DNA from: Spinacia oleracea | Lineage: Eukaryota > Streptophyta > Magnoliopsida > Caryophyllales > Amaranthaceae | Assembly (NCBI RefSeq): GCF_020520425.1 | Contig: NC_079489.1 | Coordinates: 88,403,810-88,467,809, forward strand | DNA: 64,000 bases | Direction: 5' to 3' | Part shown: in pieces, positions 47,062-59,918 of the stretch | Numbering within the stretch: the stretch's first letter is position 1 | How the letters are laid out: each line of letters starts with the position of its first letter | The notes under the pieces: generated by a model | Databases searched by the model: none | Told to the model about the DNA's origin: nothing | The model's input: the letters and a program-made list of their open reading frames with translations, nothing else | Program-made: the position numbers and the translations under genes

Positions 47062-48004
47062 TTTTCATTCATTGGCTGCACAACCACTAATCTGTATAAG
47101 GAAGCCAACATTTGAACCTTTGTATCTCCAACAACTTCTAACTTTCAAGGTAATATTAACTTCTAACTTTCAACTTAAATTAATATTAGACATGTGTTAT
47201 GTTTTATAATGCATATTTAATTTTTAAACACCCCTAATTCCGCCCATCCGGCCAAACCCATTATCGATTTTTAGACACTAATCAAATCAGAATAAACTCA
47301 TAGAAATGACATCCTCTAAGATAGAATTGAGGTCGGTCAAGCGTACGTTGCAAAGGCGGGAATGAAATCAAGACTTGAAACTCAGCTTCCAGACTTCCAA
47401 TGCACATGGACTTATTTGTTGTTTCTTACTAGAGTGATCCAAACTAATATATATAGATTCATGCTCGAAAATAGAAAGCTTGGAGTTTACTTAATTAACA
47501 TCCAATAGTGTAACGAAAACATAAGTTTGTGTAAAAGAAGAAAAGAAAAATCCAACCTGGGAATGAAGAAGAATCTAACAACTGCAAGAATGACTTGAAT
47601 GTTGTACTTCTGCCATTGAAGGACGGTCAATAAGTCATCAGTCAAGTTGATTTTAAGGGTGTGTTTGTTTAGCCCACTTTTTATCTAAAATCTATCCCTT
47701 TTTTGCAACTTTTTTGCTGACGTGGTGAGGATTATGGGCAAAGCCCATTCTTGGAACAGAGTTTTGTGTGGGGCCCACTTCACGATATGGGATTATGGGA
47801 ATTGTGAAAGCTTCTCATGTCATCCAAAAGTTAACAAACTACCTTACCCAATCACGTTTTTCCAATGTTGTCAGATTTAGTTTTTTTTTTTGGAAATTGA
47901 TGGCGTACCTAATAAGCACAACTTAGCTAAGTTCTCTTCGCCTTATCCGGTCTGATAATGTCCGATTTTTCTAATCTTTAATCTGATTCTTCCAGATTTT
48001 AATA
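47062..48004. other. Promoter side of the B-box gene; no gene
   Basis: AT-rich. 'gggtgtgtttgtttagccc' near 47658 resembles the outer end of a PIF/Harbinger element, but no inverted partner or TTA pair was found. Near 47930-47990 lies a low-complexity 'ccgatttttctaatctttaatctg' patch. Confidence 0.35.
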
Positions 48005-48321
48005 CTCCCTCCGTCCCGGAATACTTGACCTGTTTTCCTTATCGGGTCGTCCCTTAATACTTGACCTGTTTCTAAAAATGGAAATATTCTAACAATATTA
48101 TATTATTTCTCACTCCACCCCTATTAACCCACCTACCCCCTACTCCATACAAAAAATAATTAAAAATTCAACCTCAACCCCACCTCTTAACCCACCTCCC
48201 ACTAACTACATTAAAATAATACCCCACTATCAACTACTACCTATTAAATTAAATAAGTCAATTCAAGTCCCTTAAACTCTGTGCCGGTCAAACCGGGTCG
48301 AGTATTTCGGGACGGAGGGAG
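48005..48321. mobile_element. Stowaway-type MITE
   Basis: CTCCCTCCGTCCCGGAATAC and the inverted GTATTTCGGGACGGAGGGAG are bordered by TA (48003-48004, 48322-48323). The interior resembles the element at 27616-27940 ('gggtcgtcccttaatacttg', 'tatcaactactacc'), so the two are members of one family. Confidence 0.95.
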
Positions 48322-48325
48322 TATA

Positions 48326-48917
48326 TCTATACTAAATATTAACATGCGTTTTTAAAGAAGTTTATGGGCAATGTTTTTGTGAGTATTTTATTTCACCTGC
48401 TACCTCATGTTTAAACAATGAAGTATTTACCATTGAGATATGACACATTACATGCTATCAGTGTAAATACACAAATTCTTGTTTATAAGGGGTGTACAAT
48501 AAATATTGTACACCGAACTAAAAGTTAACTCAAAATGCTTTAAAGTTAAGTTTATATAGGTAAAAGTTATCAATTTTTTTAGTGATAAATTTTTTCATTT
48601 TAGTAAAACTTATTTCTTCAAAATCACTAATAACTTATAAAATTAATCATTTAACCATTTCAAATGTTTTTCTATCAACTTTTTTTACTAATATAAAAGT
48701 TAATCAGAACTAGGTTAAAGTTACCAAAAAAAATGGGTAAAAGTTATCTTGGTGTACAATAAATTTATTTTACACCTTGTGCGCGCAAGACCTTTTGGTG
48801 TAAAAAAATATACCAATAAATGTAATAAAAAGAATTGATTAATAGCATTTTCAAATAAGAATTATATAAATGTTACTAATGCAGTAACACGGGGCGTCGA
48901 CCGGGCCTAAAAACTAG
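48326..48917 (+). mobile_element. Non-autonomous Helitron
   Basis: It starts TCTATACTAAATATTAA after an A and ends GGGCCTAAAAACTAG before a T. This fits Helitron rules: 5' TC, 3' CTRR, insertion between A and T, and no target duplication. The 5' and 3' words resemble short plant Helitrons (Basho/HelitronY). GC-rich 'acggggcgtcgaccggg' precedes the 3' end as the likely hairpin, though its stem is weak. Inside, 'gtgtacaataaat' occurs twice, near 48492 and 48752. There is no Rep/helicase gene. Confidence 0.6.
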
Positions 48918-49672
48918 TTATGTGATAATTTTTTTGTCTTTTCTAACCCGATCTTATTTTTTTTCTAGTCTGATCTGATGTAAAACTTAATAATAAACAA
49001 AGTAAAAAATTAATTCAATCCTAAAGCTACAATAGATCGAAAGACCCCCTCGTTGAAGGTTGTATCAAACAACGATTTGAAAGAAAGTATTCATCATTGT
49101 CAAATCTCATCCACAACGATTGTGTTTTGCTGGATTAGGATTTCGCTTAATCCAATTAGTTGTTTTGTATTTATTAGTTTTGATTTCTATTGTAAATATC
49201 GTATGACTATTAATGAACTAATTTTACCTTAAAAAATAATAAACAAAGTAAAAATAAAGTGAAGAGGACATTTGCGACTGACTGGTTCATTCCGATGTGG
49301 TTTGGTTCAAATCATTTTCCAGTAATGTAATGGCTCTACTAGTAATGTAATCGCTCGTGATATAGATAAAAAGTTGTACTTTGAAGATCTAGTCCTGAAT
49401 GCAAGAAGGGATAACGGATTACATGTCAAGTTACATTTTCCAAGTCAAAATTGTAACAAAGATCAAATTACATAGCTACATTTTGTTATCACAATTTCCA
49501 TTACTTAAAGAGACGGTCATTTTTAGTACCAATATCATGGTATTAACATGTGTCCGTTTTCATACGAATTAGCAATAGCATTGCTAAGACATTGAATGGA
49601 CAAGGAGAAGGACATGCAAAAAAATCTAATAAGTTTTCCTCTACACATAGAAGTATAAAAGTTGACATGTTG
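48918..49672. other. Intergenic: 3' side of the SUMO-like gene
   Basis: AT-rich with no coding signal. 'agtaatgtaat' is repeated near 49321 and 49340. The last ~150 bp are the presumptive 3' UTR of the minus-strand gene. The frame at 49550-49738 (+) is the reverse shadow of its last exon. Confidence 0.4.
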
Positions 49673-52600
49673 TTAGCTAGACTTGACATGCACTTCAATA
49701 AGGTCATCGTCTTCCATCTCAAGGGTCTGAGGCGTTGACGCTGGATTGATTTTGTCACCGTCGAAAGTAAATACTAGGTCTTGTACATCAATATTTTGCT
49801 TTCGTGCATACTTTATGAACAGCTGCTCAAATCTGTCATCCTGTAACAAAGGAAAAGACTATTCAACTACAAACAAAAGCCTAGGATATCATAATTCATA
49901 AAGATGACTCAACTTGTATTTAGAAACTTAGTCTACGTTCATGATTGATACTCCTACAAATAAAACAAAGAACATGAATTTGTAACTTCAGCTATAAATC
50001 CAGCAGAGAGACAGAGAAATCCCAGGCCAATATAAAATATAAAGAAATACAAAAACAAATTTCCTCCCTTTTTATTGTTTCTGGCAATTAGCGATCAACA
50101 AGAGATTGATCCATCAATTAATTGCCGGTCTTTTTCTTAAATCTGAATGGTTCATTTTCAAAGTTCAAACTATTCTACATTGCCTTTGATATGTTCATCT
50201 CAGAAATTAAACAGAAGAAATAACATATGAGCTGTTCACTAATGATTGGAATAAATTCTAGTCCAGAACTCCGGACCCATGCCACTTCCCTCTCAAGTTT
50301 CAACCCCAACAGAAATAACCCACTGCTCGAGGAAGTTTCCTTGGATGTTTTACGCTCTCAGCCAACAACCACAAACAATTGTTCACAAAGTTATTGTGTA
50401 AAATAAGCCACCTCTTTGAGCAGCTGGTGCAGGCAAGTACCACAGCCCCCCCGCACAAGTAAGTGTAACCACTGATCCTATACTATTTATTGAGCAGCAG
50501 AGCCGGTATATGAATGGTTTGCAGCTACAGTAGCTCTAACATAACATCATTAACACTCATCAGGCAACACTATATCCAGGCCGCATATAAGGGCGAAAGT
50601 TATAGATTACTAAGAAATTCCTATCAAACCACTTAATTATTGCATCTTCTATATAGACAAACTTGTGATTACTAAAAAGTGAAAGCAAAATTTTAGACAA
50701 CATCAGATCTATGTGCGTCTTCAATGAAGCTAAAACACTATAATTGGCAGTTTCAAATTTACAAAGGACTAAATTTAATGCAATACTAAATCAAATTAAA
50801 CGTGTACCATAGTGAGGCGGTAAGTTGCCTTTAAATCAAAGGTCTAAATGAAAATCCCTCTTAGCAATACTGGGATATATTATTAGTCTCCTTGTAATTG
50901 TACGAATGAGGCAGCACATTCTAATTCTCAGTAGTCAGTACCCAGTTAGATAGGAGTCTTATTACCAGTATGATATGATATGTTAAGTAATGACCAACAT
51001 AAGAAAATTCTGCTTCAAGAAAGTGCCCACCTTATTTTCTTCAATTACAATCTAGGCGACCCAACATATTACGAGAACTGAGGGAACAGACTAACTGTGG
51101 GAGTCCAATACTCCAATGACAAAGAACCAAAGATAATAGAACATACCGCAAATATACGATATTGCTTGGTTCCGGCCTTGTCTTGAATCGATATGACTAT
51201 CTTGGTTCGATCTGCTGCAGGGTTTAATACTGTCTCAGTAGTTTCCTGTGCAGAAAATGATTTCTTTCCAACTTCTTCTGCAGCTCGTAGTGCTTGTTGA
51301 GTTGACTTAACAAATGACTCCAGTTCCAGCTCGTGTAACCTGCAGAGGTGATAGATATCAAAGGAAGACCAAATTACCTTGTCTAAAGAAAACAGAAAGA
51401 TGGAAATTCTATCTGAACCAACCCTTTCACCCTCCCAAATAGTAAGAAATGCAGAAAAAATAAAAGTCTGCCAGAGAACACTGCTTCATGGGGAGTGTTG
51501 AACGTAATTCGATGATCAGAGCTCAAAGTATCTTGCTTCCAGATATTCTCTTCCAACCAAAAACATATGGATCTTAGCAATTGTCACCTTAAGTTTGCCC
51601 CATACCATAAATGGGCATAAGGGACCACATCTCTACTCTCACAAAGACTAATGTTGGTCCCACCAATTTTCTCACGTCAACTCAACCCAACCCAACCAAA
51701 ACTTACAAAAGAAATATTTCTCCTATGGGGCAACCTTTAAGGGACGGGGGAAGTATATAATTATTCAGAGACATAAAAGAGGATGAGGCGGCTATACATA
51801 AAGTAATACAGTGCACGTCTATAAAGCTAAAGCTGGGAGTAGATAAATCACTTGAGATAGAAGCCTTTTATAAATATATGTGCTAAACTGCACCATAAAC
51901 ACGCACTCCATAAACCAATAGATGATCTTTTTATTTCAGTCAAGCATGAAGATTCGGTTTTCCTTGATAGACAACTAAATATGCAGGGTTCAGCAGCAAC
52001 ACATCAAAGTTTGAGTTAATCTACAACAGAGTCGGTGCCACTATGTTGTGATAGTGAACCACAAAAAGACTCAATATCCAAAATTCACCGCCTACAATTT
52101 CTATATAAAATAAAGGGATGACCAAGTCGCCTACATGTTTCACATTCTTAACTTGCCACTAGCCCACCAAACTACACAGATTATTCAATAACAAGCTCAT
52201 TAATACCACTCATCAATAACTAAAGACACAATTGATGTAGGGTTCTGTGCCTACACATGAACTTTTGTTCAGTTTCAATATGCAACGCAGCATGAATATG
52301 CGGCCACTGATAGACTACGGGATACAAGTAAAAGGTCAATGAACTTCAAATCATAAGAATTTGGTAGTCCTATAACTCCTATTCGTAGATGAGTATCCAA
52401 GATCTAAAGCTTTTGCAAATGCGAATCATCTAAGGACTTTAAGATAGTAAGCCTGTGGAGAAAGATGATTATTCTGCTATAGTAATAGAAAGGTTAATGG
52501 AGAGAAGATAGAAAGGTTAATGGAGAGAAGATACAGAAATAGGAAACACGTATATCAAAAAACTTGAGTTCACCTCATGACCTCCTTTGTAATACCCGAT

Positions 52601-55600
52601 AATACGATATAACATTAAAATAAAGATAAATAGAGCATGCACTGAGAGGATATACAAACTACACAAAGAAAGATAGGGTGAAATATAAGAACTGTTATAA
52701 TAAGAAAAATAGAGATTCACTGATAAAAGAGATTATCACATCCATTTTAAGAACTATCTATCCTAGTGAGTACATCCAACTATCTCAGAATTCTGAAGCA
52801 TCCTGGGCACCTCACACAAAATAAAAACCAGGGAGCCCTTCACCTAGAGGTTGAAGGGCCCAGCAGCTCAACCATTGAGCCAAATATGGAAAACTGAATT
52901 GCCGTTAGGCAGTTAGGCTGTCGTCCAGTAATCTGTTGCCAAAGGAAGAATTCAGTTAACACCCTTCCTGTCAGAAGCACTAGGTCCCATGAAAGGCCCA
53001 TCTCCATGAAAAATCATAAAATTAATAAATTTAAACGTTTAACAAACTAGTTCTCCGGTTTAATTAAACAACAACCTCAACAATAAGTTGTCTAATATGA
53101 CATCTACACATCACAGCATCGTATTACCCAACAATCTGCTAATCACTTGTGGTACTAAAAGTACAAAATATGTAATACGGTGTACAAAACAGAGATAACA
53201 GAAAGAATCAGATTTGTGTTTATGTACATAAATACATCGAAATTGTTGCTCATATCTCCTGCAACAAACCTGTGCACCTTGAAGCCCAAGATATGATCAT
53301 GCATATCAAAAGCTAATTGAAAGACCTGTAGAAGGCCTGCGACCAAGTACCAAGAGGAATCCCCTGGAGATGCTTAGAAGCAAAGGGGTGTCTGCAGAAT
53401 ATTAATTTAATAAAGGCATATACAACACTAAGCAGGGATATGGAGCTAAGATAGAGCTTCTTCACTTAAGTTATTGACGAGATTTAAAAAATACTAGGTA
53501 ATAATTCATATGAAAGGCCTTGAGTTATTCGACTTGCTGATCACATAGTTTTTTACTCTCGGATTCATTTGGCTAATGGGTCAGATCGGATATAAAACTT
53601 AACGGATCGGATTGGGTCGCATTGTTTATGCACGGATTCATATCAGATTGGGTTCTAAAAGGGTCGGATTGTAGTCAGGTTAGGTTGGATCAGATCGGAT
53701 TAGAACAAGACGGATTGTTAACTGATTTAGCCGAGCTATAACGGGTTCGGGTTCATATTGGGTCAGACTAAATGACTAATATCGGGTGAGATTCATATCG
53801 GATCGGATTAATCGGGTAGCGAGGGTTTCAAACTTTCAATAACAAGTTAGAGGCTTAGAGATTTTAAAAGAAGCCTTAGAATTGGCAACCCGGTACATAG
53901 TAGTTATTACCTATTACAAAGGGAAAAATGTCGAAAAGGTCATTAAAAAAAAGGAAGAAGAACAAAAGAGCCATATGGTTTCTCCTTCACAAAACATAGT
54001 TTTTATTTGTTTCAGTGCATCACTGCATCATAAATGCAAGGGAGGGCCCAGCATAAGCCAATCATGGATATTACTCTCAGACTTGTCTCCACCCATTTGA
54101 CAAAATGCATCAGTCAATTATTGAGCAGAAATTAACTATTTATGTTAGGTTTTACTTTGCACAGAGAAGTACAGACAATTGGAGTATACTAGCACAAGCG
54201 TCCTAACCATACAGGCCAAACCATTTAGGAGATAAAGTAAAGAGAAGAGTAACAGCTGTATCAAGAAAACATTAATTATCAAGGCAATTATGCACAATGA
54301 AGTTATAACTTTGTCCGAACAAAGTAGAACTGTAACCCCAGAGCTTATAATCCTGAAAAATATATATGAATGCATAAACAGCGATCCAACTCCTACCCTG
54401 GCTTAGACGGAACAGACTACAGGCTAGTGATTAAAGTGATACAAAAGATCTTGAAGAAACTTATCCCAGAAAAAATACAGTCTGAATTGGACGCCTGGTA
54501 AAAATATTCTCTTTAAATAATCTGCAGTGTAGTTATTCATTACCTACATGTCTGATTGTCTGAACCGGTCATAACAATTATTTGTGTAAATCATCAAATG
54601 CACTGTGGAAGAGTATAATGATAAATGAAGGATTTCAAGCGAGAAGCTCTGAAAGCATCTGTAAGTGACTGATCTACTAGCAGGGAGGGGAATTGAGTGT
54701 TTCAGCATAATCCAGATAAGAGGCTCAGATGACTAACTATTTGATAGCAGGGTTACTTGCTAGGCATGTTCATTCAGTATTTCAGTAGTCTAATTAATAC
54801 TTACTCCGTATTATGATAAGATGATCTAAGAAACACCCACATTGTTTATTACAGAATCAAGTGCCTAAAATAATCTTAAGTTATACTCATTCAGAACAAC
54901 ATGTGGCTCACATTTTTAACTGCCTTCTCCGTTTTATAATAAATAAATGTAACCTTGGGACTTTTTTTGACGGGAACCTTGACACTTGTAGAACAGAAAT
55001 TTGCTAATTTAAAATCATTCCTACAGGAAAAATTCAACAGTTTATGTTATATGTAAACACATATGCAACTCTTTTGAATAAAGTACCAGGAAAAAATTAT
55101 TGAGCAATAGATATTGGTTAAGAATTATTATTTTCATACCATCAAGATTCAAATTATACTATTCACCGTGCTCGCCTGTAAAATTATGTTCTTTCATTTT
55201 TCTAAGTTATTCCCTTTGATCAGTACAATATCTAGCAACATAAAGGTAATCATTAAATCCAACATCCCTGCGCTTACAAATTTCTCCTGGACTACTAATA
55301 TGTTTACTAAATTTATCCGACACAAGGAAATTCAGAGCCTACTTTAATTACGTGTCTTTAAAAATTACTACGAAATCCTTGAAAGATCACATTAAAAAAC
55401 CACTTTTACTAATTTTTTATTCTAGTGAGTTACATATGTTTGCCTAAATGTGAGTATGTGTCTACATAGACATACGTAGGGAACAAATAACTCAATTACT
55501 AGTCATAAGCATCAATGGCTGCACACTCAAAATCAATAATCCTTTTCTCTTCAACTTCAAATTACTCAGAAATTCAGTTTTGAACAGTGAAATTTAGGTT

Positions 55601-58421
55601 TAATCAGAAAATGTCAGTATATGCATATAACAACAACAACAACAAAAAAACTTGTAAATCAGCAAAGAAAACCGTTTTCATCATTAAAAATGAGTTCTAA
55701 AGTTTATAATCAGTAAAAACAATTCCAGTCAAAAAATTTCATAAGGAACAATTTAATTCAGCACAAAAAATTTCTCTATAGTACAACTCAAGTGATGAGA
55801 AAAGGCCTATTTGGAGAGCGCGTTTTGCAAGTTTAGCTAACAAGAATAAGTAATGCCACGATCAGACCAAAGGTCAGCTAATTCACCACCTAAACACACA
55901 AAATTCAAGCCTACTCTAGAGTTCTCTCCTCTATCCATTATACAGTGAGTTGGTAAATAACCTCCAGAAAAGGAGTATATACTTCAAGAGGCAGAGTCCT
56001 TTCCGAACTCTACTCATTATCAATTTGACAATTCCTCAACTCTCAAGGTACCACCACTGGAACTTCAAATGTATGCCACAGAAATGACAATAACTCAACC
56101 ACAAGGCATTACTTTCCAGAACAAATTAAATTGTTTGGTGTTTATCGACAACAATCATGTTGTTGTCTGAGACTCTAAGCATCACTTATTACATCCATTT
56201 TTTTTCGTACCAACTCTTCAACAACTGGAATCTTGAATACCTAACTTTGTTAAGATAATCCATTTGCAGATACATGAAGAAACTATGCGTTGCTATTGCA
56301 ACAGAGTACCAGACAATTAGCCTTTCCGTCAGCAGTGTTTGCAAAAAACAACCAATAATTTGAGGTAACCAGAAATACCCAAGCCATCATCAATAACAAG
56401 ACCAATCTAGCACGTTTATGTGGCTCTAAACGTTCACCAAATGGCTGGCTTTGTCACTTTAGGAGGCCGTTAACAAAATTGTGGCAAATCTTGAAAATTC
56501 TTTTACTTTTGGAGTAGTTTACAACACGTGTTTGTAAAATTGCAAGGGATATCATCTCAACGGAACTCTAATGGCTGTGAAATATTTCCTGCCCTCGTAA
56601 ACATTCATCACCATCTCACATTACATTTATCAACAAACAGATTCCATGTTTGGCTTTTACGGCCACAACAGTTGGAATTCGTATTTTTCTATTAAAATCC
56701 TACAAAACACAACTTTCTTACTTTTACGGTCTTACCACAAGTTATAACATACAGAATTGACTAAGCTAAAAACTCATCAAAAATAAATATATAGCTACAA
56801 GTAGGGAGTAACAGTCTAGTTGATTTTGAAACAAATATTGCACTATTTAAGGGTATGAAGGTCACATGCTCATGCTCATGCTCATGCTCGATTATAGGGG
56901 ATTTATCAGATATCAATCGTTGTTTCTAATTCAAACCACTCATGTGCAAACCGAAAGCATATACTTGTGCAAAACAAATTAGAACACTCGTAACCCAACT
57001 TCTCATTGCATAAACCAAGGAGTCCAACAAAAACATGTTCTTACATTTCTAATCAGAATTAGCTCATTCCTCAGATACATTTCGAACTGGTAAATCCAAG
57101 AGCGACAGATCCCACAAGAAAGCATTTGGTGACGACAATTTGGAGACCCTAAAGATGTGAAGTAAAAAATTCTGCTACCGAAGCATTCCCCACATTTAGT
57201 GGTGTTTTGTTGGACGTGGGGAGTTACATTTCCAACTAAAATTGCAATTCTCAAGGAAAATTTTATGTTGGCTGCAGTCCAATCACCTAGATGGAATTAG
57301 GTCAGCAAGTAAGAAACTTTCCCCATTTTTTCCTTTGTTTATGACTTCATGTCAACCAAACCACTCAAGTTGAGGAAACATGTACAAGCTACATACATTT
57401 GGTTCATCAAGTATATGTTAAGTGATGCTTAGATAAGTCTCCTCATCAAGTACGGTAGACATGTAAAATATACTGCTTTACCCCAAGATATACACAGTTT
57501 TCATTAAGGTCTTTTAAATTGCGTTGATTTCATTCTACTCCACATAAAATATGAAGAAACAACGGAATTTCATTGTACAATTATGATTAAGTCCATTAGC
57601 ACAACTACAACCTAGGTACCTTGGTTTCTGAGATACTGATTAATGTATTAATGAAGACAACACATGTCATTTGGAGCCGATCAAGGACTCGATATCAAGT
57701 ACTCAACGTCAAACAATTAACCAAATAAAGCAATAGAACACGTGTTCAAAAAATATCGATAACTACTGTAATCAACCTTTGAAAAAAGAAAATAAGCATG
57801 AACAAGACAAATTGAACTGGAAAAAGAAACAGCAATCATACTTCAATTGTTTAATAGTGGGATCCTCACGGGGCTTTGAAGATGCTACATACTTCGGAGG
57901 CGGTGGCAACCAATTCTCCTTTTCCTCATCTTCTCCCTCGCAATCAATTACTTGAATTGATTTCCCGTTAACAGTATTGCTCTCTTCCTTATTTTTCTAC
58001 AATCCCCACCAAAAATATAAATAAAAAATAAAAATAACTCCAACTAAAATTGAACCTTCAAAAAAATCTAAAGCGTCAGGGAAGAAATAGAAGAAAATAC
58101 CCCAGTTTTGGAAACTTTCTGCCGCTTCGGCGAAACCCGAGGGGAAGAATCGGAATCATCTGTACAACAACAACAACAACAACAACGTTAAAATTACAGA
58201 AATTCGAGAAGGAGAGAAAAAAATTATGGAATGAGGGTTGAGAAACCTTCAAGGTCGACGAAAAAACAGGGTTGAACTCGGCTATAATCGAACAAAGGTT
58301 CAAGTTCTTCATCTGAATCCCCCTTTTATTTGAATTAATCAATCAGAAAATTGAAATCAAATTGAAATTAAATTAAGAATGAAAGGGTAAATTGCGATTG
58401 GGATTGTAAAATACTCACCAT
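49673..58421 (-). CDS. SUMO-like domain protein (Rad60-SLD/NIP45 type)
   Basis: Six exons on the minus strand (58419-58421, 58247-58322, 58101-58159, 57842-57996, 51147-51339, 49673-49840), all with GT..AG borders and consistent phases, encode 217 residues. Exon 1 carries only the ATG. The N-terminal half is acidic and Ser-rich ('DDSDSSPRVSPKRQKVSK', 'DCEGEDEEKENWLPPPPKY'). A helical linker follows (LHELELESFVKSTQQALRAA). The last ~75 residues form a ubiquitin-fold SUMO-like domain: 'KIVISIQDKAGTKQYRIFA', then 'DDRFEQLFIKYARKQNID' and 'FTFDGDKINPASTPQTLEME'. It ends in DDDLIEVHVKSS without a diglycine, as expected for a fixed SUMO-like domain that binds E2 enzymes rather than being conjugated. 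It resembles Arabidopsis At1g68185. A 6.5-kb intron splits it. Confidence 0.87.
51587..51754. mobile_element. Decayed MITE-like inverted pair
   Basis: 'ccttaagtttgccccata' at the left pairs with 'tatggggcaacctttaagg' at the right. The right side continues 'gacgggggaagtata', like a worn Stowaway terminus, while the matching outer part is missing on the left. It lies within the long intron. Confidence 0.35.
53560..53830. repeat. GGATCGGATT-type degenerate low-complexity repeat
   Basis: The words 'atcggat', 'ggatcgg' and 'gggtcgg' recur more than a dozen times with variable spacing. Similar degenerate 'gacccga' DNA fills the hAT MITE at 41777-42324, of which this could be a relative in the opposite sense, but I found no TIR or target duplication. 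Confidence 0.5.
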
Positions 58422-59918
58422 TATTGATTTGGAAACTTCTTACTTTCTGGATCTGTGGTTTTGGAATTCCAGTTTAGCAGGAGTATCACTATGAGTATGA
58501 GTCCCGCCGAAACTTTCGAAAACACGACTATTTGCTTCTCTCTCCCTTCAATCAAATACTGAGTAACTCTGCTTTTAATTTAAAATTTTGTTTGAATTTT
58601 CGAAAACGTTGTGGATGGGGATGTGGACAGTGGACGTGGACGTGGACGTGGATGTGAGAAACTTATCTATTAATAGCAGGCAAGTTGGAAAAATTTATCC
58701 ATTAATAACAGGCAAGTTGGAAAGTCACGTTGTCTCTTTTATGAAATTCCAAGATTTGATTAATTTTTTTTTAAAATAAAAATTAGTATGTAGTCCGGGC
58801 ATCGCCTTGGGTTTTGATTTTTATTCGGATTTTTTGTTTAATTATGTGTACGCAGAGATGGTGTCATTATCAAATTACGGTGGTGACATAAGATTAGTGG
58901 CCGATCAACAACCTCCACGATCTGAAACCCCACATCCAAAAATCTAAACAAAGTCGGATCCTTCTCTTCAAAGTAATAACTGTACATTTATAAATTAAGT
59001 AATCATTCCTTTTTTTGCATTCACTTTTATTCAATGTATTGTTTATTGTAAAAAGAATATATATGCTTATATGGAAAGATATTACATAAGTTGTAGTCGG
59101 TTAAGATGGTAAGAAGTGTAACTTTTAACGAAGAGGTCTTGTGTTCGAGCCTTGTTAGGTGTTTTTTGGTTGTAATGACATGTCATGATGCTGTATACGT
59201 TCTTCAAAATGCCTTTTAATATATTAGTGTAGATAATTTCGATTCATTTAACATTTCGCCGACCAAATCTCTATCCTCTAATTTCAGATTTAGGAATGGA
59301 AAATGCCTTCAATCACTCACAACTTCTACTCTCTCTTTCTCCTATCTTATGTTCCATGCTAGTGTTATATGCATGTGATGTGTGCGAAATTATTAAAAAA
59401 ATTTAACATTGTGTTATTACAATTAATCGCAACAAATATTAGGCACTAAAAAATCGTAATCCCAATAACAAAATTTATGTTTTTATTTTGTGCATGAACA
59501 CGGAAGAAGAATATACTTACATGTATCAGCGCGAGTTGTAAGAAAAACAGTGGAGGAGCTTTAGCGATGAACTCATTTATGTGATTTGCTTTGGTTTCTT
59601 AGAATTGTAAAGACTCGTACGTAGTAATATGTTTACAATAAATTGTTGAATGGAGTAATTTTGGCAAATGTAATCAATATGTATTATTTTTTGACTGTTT
59701 TTGACATGTTTTATTGATTTGGTGAAGGAAGAGAGAGATTACAGGGTGTTTTCCATTACTTTTTACTTTCTTTCCCGATTTTAGGTTTGGTGAAGAAATT
59801 ACTTAATTAATTGTTGACCTTTTTCTATTACCCTAATCATAACGCTAATTCCAAATAATCAGATATCATGATTTGTTATTGCAATTAATCTTTCCCAGTT
59901 TGTTATTGCAATTAATTA
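58422..59918. other. Upstream region of the SUMO-like gene and intergenic DNA
   Basis: It contains the promoter side of the minus-strand gene, a GTGGAC hexamer run (58616-58651) preceding two copies of 'ggcaagttggaaa' (near 58678 and 58713), and a SINE-like stretch near 59090. No coding region is supported. Confidence 0.4.
59085..59215 (+). mobile_element. Probable SINE (tRNA-related)
   Basis: An A-box-like 'tagtcggttaagatgg' and a B box 'gtgttcgagcc' stand about 40 bp apart, followed by a T-rich tail ('gttttttggttgtaatg'). No target duplication could be found, so its ends are approximate. Confidence 0.5.

Larger units (their letters stand above)
51340..57841 (-). other. 6.5-kb fourth intron of the SUMO-like gene
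   Basis: AT-rich, without a credible gene on either strand. Contents: a decayed MITE-like pair (51587-51754), a 23-bp tandem duplication (about 52484-52530), 'ggatcggatt'-type low-complexity DNA (53560-53830) and a CATGCT hexamer run (56867-56890). A minus-strand frame at 53155-53346 matches nothing I know. Confidence 0.6.

Noticed and set aside
52830-52900. Possible antisense SINE (A-box-like TGGCTCAATGGTTGAG)
   Set aside because: The B box is not recognisable and there is no target duplication or tail.
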